64,000 bases of DNA from Eukaryota sp. TZLM1-RC (Eukaryota; Metamonada: BaSk clade), in NCBI GenBank assembly GCA_040285825.1, contig JAUPSS010000010.1:62001-126000 (forward strand), in the 5' to 3' direction. The translations under genes were made by a program, and so were the position numbers. The notes below the pieces were generated by a model, which worked only from the letters and a program-made list of their open reading frames with translations, had not been told where the DNA came from and ran no database searches. Numbering within the stretch: the stretch's first letter is position 1; every line of letters starts with the position of its first letter. This document shows positions 59,204-64,000 of this stretch, in pieces.

Positions 59204-61564
59204 ATGGATTTTTTTTTCTCCCTCCCTTAGTCAACCCTTTCATATTTCACTTTCTGTCAAGGCGTCAAAGTCGTACTGTTTCTCTGTCAAAACGATGCCT
59301 TTGGCTGATAGTGACTCTGATACTGATTGGAACGCCCAAGCAAAGATTCTACCAGTCAGATCAAGCTCATCCATTCCACTTCCCCACTCTCCCCACAATA
59401 CAAGCTATGCTCGAAATTCATCTCAAAAAAATTTTCATTCAAAAACTGATCATTGTACCAGAAAAAACACAGAAAAACCACCATTACGTTCCTTGCGTTC
59501 TGTTGCGCGTTCTATTAACAACTCCGTTTCTCGAAATTTGTTTTCTCCAGCTGAAACTGCAAAAAGTCAAAAGTCTATTTCTACTTTTAACTCAAAAATT
59601 GACAAAATTGAAAGAACTGAAAAAATGAAACCACTGCCATTAAAAGGTTCTAAAAAATGTTCGATTTGTGGTATCAGTGGTCATAATTCGAGAACGTGCC
59701 CTGAGAAACAAAAAAGAGAATTTGAATTAAAATCTGCTCAACAAATTCTCAAATGTTCTGTTCCAGCTGTTGCCGTTGTGAAAGGTGCTGAAAATAATGT
59801 TTCTGACGATCAACAGTTAAATGCTTCTAGTGTTCCCTCTTCTTCCCCTTCTGAAAACAGTAATTTTTGTTGTCCATTTTGCAAAAAAGATGTTGCAGAT
59901 TCACGAAATGGTCGAAAACTTTTGTTTTGTACGAATTGTAAAGCCGTTGATACCGTAAGACCCCCGATCCGGATCCCAGTAGAAATAAGTCCCGCCAGCA
60001 CAATCCCCTTCTCAATGGAAATGAGAAATTTTACTTCTGAATTGAAAAATAATAAGTGGAATATTTCATCCTTCTGGAAATATTTTGCTAGAAAAAACAA
60101 AAATTGTTTTAAGAAAAAATTTGGAAATAGAAAAATTGCAAAATCAAAAATTTGCCGAAAATTGTGCTTACGTGGTCGTTATGGTGCCGCAAAGCAGTCT
60201 TTGTTTTCCTCTTCTTTGGCTGATGTAAACTCTGATACCCTTGAAAAACTCCAAAAGTTGCATCCTCATGAAAATTTCAAGTGCAGCAAGCCTGAAGTGT
60301 GTCCTTTTTGGATTGAAAATCCTATTACTGCAATTGAGGTTCTTAAAGCTATTCAAAAATTACCTAAGGGGAAAGCAGCAGGCCCATCTGGAATTTCTTT
60401 TGATCTCTTAAAAATAGCGTGTTCCAGTGCTCCCGAAATTGCTGATGATCTAGCCCACTATTTTCAACAATTAATTGTTTTGAAAATAAATCCTCCATTT
60501 GAATTGCTCGCAGCACGTCTGATTGCTTTAGTAAAGCCTGGAAACGGAATCAAACCTGATGGAATACGCCCAATTGCTGTTGGTGAATCTCTTTCTCGTT
60601 TGCTGGCATCAATTGTCTTCGATCGTGTCAAAGACAAAGCCTCTACATTTTTGAATCCTCATCAATTTGGAATCAAAACAATTGATGGTGCTTCTGTTGC
60701 TGCTATTGCCTCTGATACCTTTTTTTTAATGCAGAGGAAAATAATTTTATTTTTAATCTCGACTTTAAAAATGCTTTTAATTCTGTAAAGCGAGAAGCAA
60801 TTTTTGAAGTTATTAAATCTGATTTTCCTGAGCTATCGAGTTTTTTTCTACCATTTTTATGGTAAAGAATCAGATTTAATTTTAATTCATTTGCTCTTAA
60901 ATCATCTTCTGGTGTGAAGCAAGGTGACCCTTTAGGTCCATTATTGTTTTGTTTGGCTATTCACAAAACCTTAAATATCATTAAGCAAAAATACCCTTCT
61001 ATAAAAATAGTTGCTTATATGGATGATATATCCTTGATTGGTTCATTTGATTTACTAGAATTGGTTGCTCAAGAAATTGCCGATTCATATGAAAATATTG
61101 GGCTTCATCTTAATGCCAGCAAATGCCTTCTGATTGGCTCTTCTGCTCAAGACCTCGTGATAAACGATTCTATTGTCCCTTTTACTAATTATAGTAGTGA
61201 TGCTTTTAAGTTCCTTGGTTGTTGGTTAGGAAATGTGCCTCAAATTCAGAATGAATTGCAAGTTATTTTGGAAAAAATGAAAATTGAACTTGATTCAATT
61301 TCTTCTTTAGATATAGAAAAGCATATTAAATTTTTTATGCTTAAAATTTGCTACACTGGGAGAATAACCCACATTTTGAGATCTTGTGCTCCTTCCATAG
61401 CATTAGATTTTTGTCGTTCTTTTAATTCATTGAGAACAGAATTTTTTGCTGATTTATTGGATGTAGAACCAGGAATGTTGAAAAGCCATTTATTTTCTTC
61501 AGCAAATTTGGGGGGTATTGGATTTACTAAATCTTCAATTTTGTGTCAATCAGCATTCTTGGGT
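59204..61564 (+). mobile_element. Family D element, 5'-complete, RT to thumb, in family A
   Basis: 5' UTR, ATG at 59295, knuckle, ribbon, RT and thumb up to L-G-G. Indels in homopolymers (about 60720, 60843, 60882) break the RT into frames. The 3' half is missing: at 61564 it joins A sequence about 340 bp downstream of the left A flank, so integration or a later event deleted both D 3' and A sequence. Confidence 0.88.
59295..60788 (+). CDS. Family D N-terminus: zinc knuckle, ribbon, RT fingers (497 aa)
   Basis: It starts at the native ATG. Knuckle C122-X2-C125-X4-H130-X4-C135; ribbon C193-X2-C196…C212-X2-C215; conserved block P-P-I-R-I-P-V-E-I-S-P-A-S-T after the ribbon; K-A-A-G-P-S-G near 360; Q-F-G-I-K-T-I-D-G-A-S near 455. 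Two extra T's near 60720 end the frame just before motif A. The N-terminal 110 residues are Ser/Thr/Asn-rich like B. Nucleic-acid binding is inferred from the zinc motifs. Confidence 0.8.
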   Translation: MPLADSDSDTDWNAQAKILPVRSSSSIPLPHSPHNTSYARNSSQKNFHSKTDHCTRKNTEKPPLRSLRSVARSINNSVSRNLFSPAETAKSQKSISTFNSKIDKIERTEKMKPLPLKGSKKCSICGISGHNSRTCPEKQKREFELKSAQQILKCSVPAVAVVKGAENNVSDDQQLNASSVPSSSPSENSNFCCPFCKKDVADSRNGRKLLFCTNCKAVDTVRPPIRIPVEISPASTIPFSMEMRNFTSELKNNKWNISSFWKYFARKNKNCFKKKFGNRKIAKSKICRKLCLRGRYGAAKQSLFSSSLADVNSDTLEKLQKLHPHENFKCSKPEVCPFWIENPITAIEVLKAIQKLPKGKAAGPSGISFDLLKIACSSAPEIADDLAHYFQQLIVLKINPPFELLAARLIALVKPGNGIKPDGIRPIAVGESLSRLLASIVFDRVKDKASTFLNPHQFGIKTIDGASVAAIASDTFFLMQRKIILFLISTLKMLLIL

Positions 61565-61606
61565 GGTAAATCGTATTGTTTTTACTATTTTCAAATCAAT
61601 TCCTAA
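60914..61606 (+). CDS. Family D RT motif B to thumb fragment (230 aa)
   Basis: It carries K-Q-G-D-P-L-G-P, A-Y-M-D-D-I-S near residue 36, and the thumb to A-F-L-G-G, then reads family A out of frame. It belongs to the same element as 59295-60788, with motif A in between in other frames. Confidence 0.7.
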   Translation: MKQGDPLGPLLFCLAIHKTLNIIKQKYPSIKIVAYMDDISLIGSFDLLELVAQEIADSYENIGLHLNASKCLLIGSSAQDLVINDSIVPFTNYSSDAFKFLGCWLGNVPQIQNELQVILEKMKIELDSISSLDIEKHIKFFMLKICYTGRITHILRSCAPSIALDFCRSFNSLRTEFFADLLDVEPGMLKSHLFSSANLGGIGFTKSSILCQSAFLGGKSYCFYYFQINS

Positions 61607-61747
61607 AATGATTTCGAAAGCTTTAATGTCTGTCAGTGCACATTATGAAAACATTGCTGCTGTAAGGTTTGATGGTGTGGAAGCTTGTTTTGAAGATATT
61701 GACTTTTAGACTGTGGTTTTGAAAATAAATTAAAATTAAAAAAAAAA
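61565..61747 (+). mobile_element. Family A insertion in E, part 2: 3' end
   Basis: N-R-I-V-F-T-I-F to F-E-D-I-D-F-stop (61707-61709), 3' UTR and A-tail, immediately before the TTTAGAAGCAA right TSD. Confidence 0.9.
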
Positions 61748-62407
61748 TTTAGAAGCAAAGTGCATAATAACGTCAGGGACCAAATTTATGTAATGTGCAA
61801 ATCATATCGTGTAGATTCCTTTTTAGAACCGCTGTTATCAAAATTAATTCTTGATGATCCCAATATTGATAGTACGCGTTACAACAGAGCTTCTATGGGT
61901 CTGACTAGAGGTGATCTAGTTGTTCCTGGTTTAAATGGTAGTTTTACTATTTTGGACGCCATGTCTATTGACCCTTGTAATTCCTCTAACGAACATTTCA
62001 TTAACTCGGATGTAAATAATCCTCTTCTTGCAGGCGAAAAATATAAAATTGCTAAATATGCGAAACCCATTTCCTCGGTTAATGAAAATTCTCATGCCCA
62101 ATATAATTTATGTCCATTTGTTTTTTCTTTGCTTGGATCTCTAGGTAAGGCTGCTATGGCTTTCCTTGAGGATTTTGTTGTAGTTGTAAAGGAAAGAACT
62201 GGAAGAATTTTCAATCGTGTTTACTGGCAAAACAGGATTGTATTTTCTATTTTTAAAGGAATGGTAACACTAATTTCTGATTCACTATCTTCTGTTGGGA
62301 AATTTTCTGAATCTTTAGCGATTAATTGTTTTGATGTAGGGGAGGCAGGTTTTGAGGATGTGGAGTTTTAATTGTGTATTTCATATTTGTTGTTGAATAA
62401 AAATAAA
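61748..62407 (+). mobile_element. Family E insertion in D, part 2: RLE and 3' end
   Basis: It continues E from 58436: R-G-D-X13-D and D-V-E-F-stop (62369-62371), 3' UTR. The frame 61760-62371 is open. Confidence 0.9.
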
Positions 62408-63472
62408 GATAAAGGAACGAAATCTCATATTCAGAGTCCAAGCAGAATCGGATAAGAGAGTACCATAAACTTGTGGAATTGTTGTTACTAAGGCAGAAGA
62501 AGTACTGTCACACATATCTTGTAAAAGATTTGCAAAAGCGGGATTCTTTTTCTTGGCCAAGCCAAGTCTAACATCAAAATCCAAGCTTTCAAAAATCTTT
62601 GACAATTTTTGTTGAAGCTTTTTACAGCAAAACTGTAAATTAAATAGAGATCGGTTTGGAATTTCTTGAATTGATTGAGGAAAACATTTGGTCCAAATTT
62701 GTGGCGGTAATTTTTCAAGTTCACAAGATAACTCATACAAATAGGGACTACAATTGGGGACTAACAGATCAGAATCATCAGGAAATCTACGAGAAAATTC
62801 ATAAATAAAATTTTTGCCACCACCCAAGAATGCTGATTGACACAAAATTGAAGATTTAGCAAAACCAATACCACCCAAATTTGCTGAAGAAAATAAATGG
62901 CTTTTCAACATTCCTGGTTCTACATCCAATAAATCAGCAAAAAATTCCGTTCTCAATGAATTAAAAGAACGACAAAAATCTAATGCTATGGAAGGAGCAC
63001 AAGATCTCAAAATGTGGGTTATTCTCCCAGTGTAGCAAATTTTAAGCATGAAAAATTTAATATGCTTTTCTATATCTAAAGAAGAAATTGAATCAAGTTC
63101 AATTTTCATTTTTTCCAAAATAACTTGCAATTCATTCTGAATTTGAGGCACATTTCCTAACCAACAACCAAGGAACTTAAAAGCATCACTACTATAATTA
63201 GTAAAAGGGACAATAGAATCGTTTATCACGAGGTCTTGAGCAGAAGAGCCAATCAGAAGGCATTTGCTGGCATTAAGATGAAGCCCAATATTTTCATATG
63301 AATCGGCAATTTCTTGAGCAACCAATTCTAGTAAATCAAATGAACCAATCAAGGATATATCATCCATATAAGCAACTATTTTTATAGAAGGGTATTTTTG
63401 CTTAATGATATTTAAAGTTTTGTGAATAGCTAAACAAAACAATAATGGGCCTAAAGGATCTCCCTGCTTCAC
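62381..63472 (-). CDS. Family D RT motif B to linker (363 aa)
   Basis: On the minus strand: K-Q-G-D-P-L-G-P, A-Y-M-D-D-I-S near residue 38, thumb, G-G-G-K-N-F-I-Y-E-F, linker R-L-G-L-A-K-K-K-N-P and M-R-F-R-S-F. It is the 5' part of the D element that starts its 3' end at 56408. It is 5'-truncated at motif B, so motif A is absent and it cannot be a working RT. Confidence 0.75.
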   Translation of the reverse strand: MKQGDPLGPLLFCLAIHKTLNIIKQKYPSIKIVAYMDDISLIGSFDLLELVAQEIADSYENIGLHLNASKCLLIGSSAQDLVINDSIVPFTNYSSDAFKFLGCWLGNVPQIQNELQVILEKMKIELDSISSLDIEKHIKFFMLKICYTGRITHILRSCAPSIALDFCRSFNSLRTEFFADLLDVEPGMLKSHLFSSANLGGIGFAKSSILCQSAFLGGGKNFIYEFSRRFPDDSDLLVPNCSPYLYELSCELEKLPPQIWTKCFPQSIQEIPNRSLFNLQFCCKKLQQKLSKIFESLDFDVRLGLAKKKNPAFANLLQDMCDSTSSALVTTIPQVYGTLLSDSAWTLNMRFRSFIFIFIQQQI

Positions 63473-63478
63473 TCCAGA
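62408..63478 (-). mobile_element. Family D element, part 3
   Basis: It resumes the D element after the E insertion (TSD AGATAAAGGAAC) and ends at the right TSD with family E (63479). Confidence 0.92.
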
Positions 63479-63617
63479 ACTATCTTCTTTTGGGAAATTT
63501 TCTGAATCTTTAGCAATTAATTGTTTTGATGTAGGGGAGGCAGGTTTTGAGAATGTGGAGTTTTAATTGTGTATTTCATATTTGTTGTTGAATAAAAATA
63601 AGGATGACATCAAAAAA
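63479..63617 (+). mobile_element. Family E C-terminus and 3' end, resumption after D
   Basis: F-G-K-F-S-E-S to the stop (63563-63565), AATAAAAATA and tail. This completes the outer E element begun at 54529. Confidence 0.92.
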
Positions 63618-63862
63618 AATTTTATTGATGATTTTGAAAATCTTGTGAAAAGAAGACTGAATAAGCGTTTTGATCGTCGCTTGTGGCTAAATTGTATTGT
63701 TTTTACTATTTTCAAATCAATTCCTAAAATGATTTCGAAAGCTTTGATGTCTGTCAGTGCACATTACGAAGAAATTGCTGTTGTGAGGTTTGATGGTGTG
63801 GAAGCTTGTTTTGAAGATATTGACTTTTAGACTGTAGTTTAATAATAAATTAAAACATCTAC
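63618..63862 (+). pseudogene. Family A C-terminus and 3' end, resumption after E
   Basis: It resumes A from 54528 at I-D-D-F-E-N-L-V-K and ends F-E-D-I-D-F-stop (63828-63830) with the 3' UTR. A tail-like stretch with CATCTACAAC follows. Confidence 0.9.
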
Positions 63863-63867
63863 AACAA

Positions 63868-64000
63868 AAAAAATACAATTTGTATCCATTTGTATTTTCC
63901 CTTTTTGGTTCACTTGCACCAACTGCTTTACGTTTTTTGGATGATTTTGAAATGATTGTAAAGAGAAGAACTGGCAGAAATTTCAACAGAATTTTTTATT
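63868..64000 (+). pseudogene. Family D fragment at right edge
   Basis: Y-N-L-Y-P-F-V-F-S-L-F-G-S to R-R-T-G-R-N-F-N-R of the D C-terminal part, leaving the usual D sequence in the last about 10 bases. Confidence 0.8.

Larger units (their letters stand above)
54219..62407 (+). repeat. Long direct segmental duplication, copy 2
   Basis: It matches 46602-52888. Two differences: about 1.42 kb of E (48252-49670 of copy 1) is missing at 55874, where GGTATAA and CATGATAA joined through ATAA, and an A element holding a D element was inserted at 58437-61747 after the duplication. Confidence 0.9.

Noticed and set aside
46602-62407. The two long direct repeats as LTRs of an LTR retrotransposon
   Set aside because: They are composites of several LINEs, lack TG…CA ends, a primer-binding site, protease, integrase and RNase H domains.
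46602-62407. Assembly error as the explanation of the duplicated, nested blocks
   Set aside because: Not excluded, but the copies differ (1.4 kb deletion, extra A+D insertion with its own TSD, private frameshifts), which a simple assembly duplication would not produce.
1-64000. CRISPR array, tRNA or rRNA genes, bacterial operons
   Set aside because: I saw no regularly spaced short repeats, no cloverleaf or rRNA-like stretch, and the AATAAA signals, A-tails and LINE insertions are eukaryotic.

Overview
The window is eukaryotic, AT-rich, and almost entirely built of fragments of non-LTR (LINE-type) retrotransposons. Every large coding stretch belongs to one architecture: an N-terminal CCHC zinc knuckle, a C-X2-C…C-X2-C zinc ribbon, a reverse transcriptase (RT) with motif A F-N-L-D-F-K-N-A-F, motif B G-V-K-Q-G-D-P-L-G-P and motif C A-Y-M-D-D-I, then a C-X-C-X7-H-X3-C zinc motif and a restriction-like endonuclease (RLE) with R-(A/G/T)-D-X13-D. 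This is the RLE class of LINE (R2/R4/NeSL/CRE-like), not the APE class. The letters A, B, D, E, F, G, H, K used here are my own family labels. A, B, D and E are abundant and well preserved. F and G are decayed, H is an old relict, and K is seen only as an N-terminal piece. S is a non-RT retrocopied repeat. The AATAAA signals, A-rich 3' ends and target-site duplications (TSDs) rule out a bacterium. I cannot name the species; a protist or invertebrate with standard code fits.

Layout. 1-14.6 kb: families A and B in both orientations, with the best 5'-complete copy (B, minus strand, 14457 to 11936) inserted in an A element. 14.6-20.1 kb: A, B and decayed G, F and E pieces. 20.1-21.3 kb: S, split by an E insertion. 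21.3-27.9 kb: A/B chimeras, a 2 kb E copy (minus) and small pieces. 27.98-28.67 kb: the only likely host gene, a 5'-broken TspO/MBR-like membrane protein. 28.7-30.9 kb: sparse sequence with the H relict. 30.9-35.8 kb: F, B, E, A and D pieces. 35.8-45 kb: nested A, B and D, including a D copy whose frame looks open once two later insertions are set aside. 45-54 and 54-64 kb: two copies of a long direct duplication holding E, D and S; the right-hand copy shows at least five levels of nesting, A containing E containing D containing (S and E), that E containing A containing D.

How it works. The insertions are mostly 5'-truncated, end in a short 3' UTR plus A-rich tail, and carry TSDs of about 6-15 bp at unrelated sites. 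That is target-primed reverse transcription without strict site choice. Some copies were then shuffled by direct and inverted segmental duplication, fold-back joins and internal deletions at short homologies. No single copy is complete and uninterrupted. All coordinates at family joins are by eye and good to a few bases where a TSD is quoted, otherwise to about 10-20 bases.
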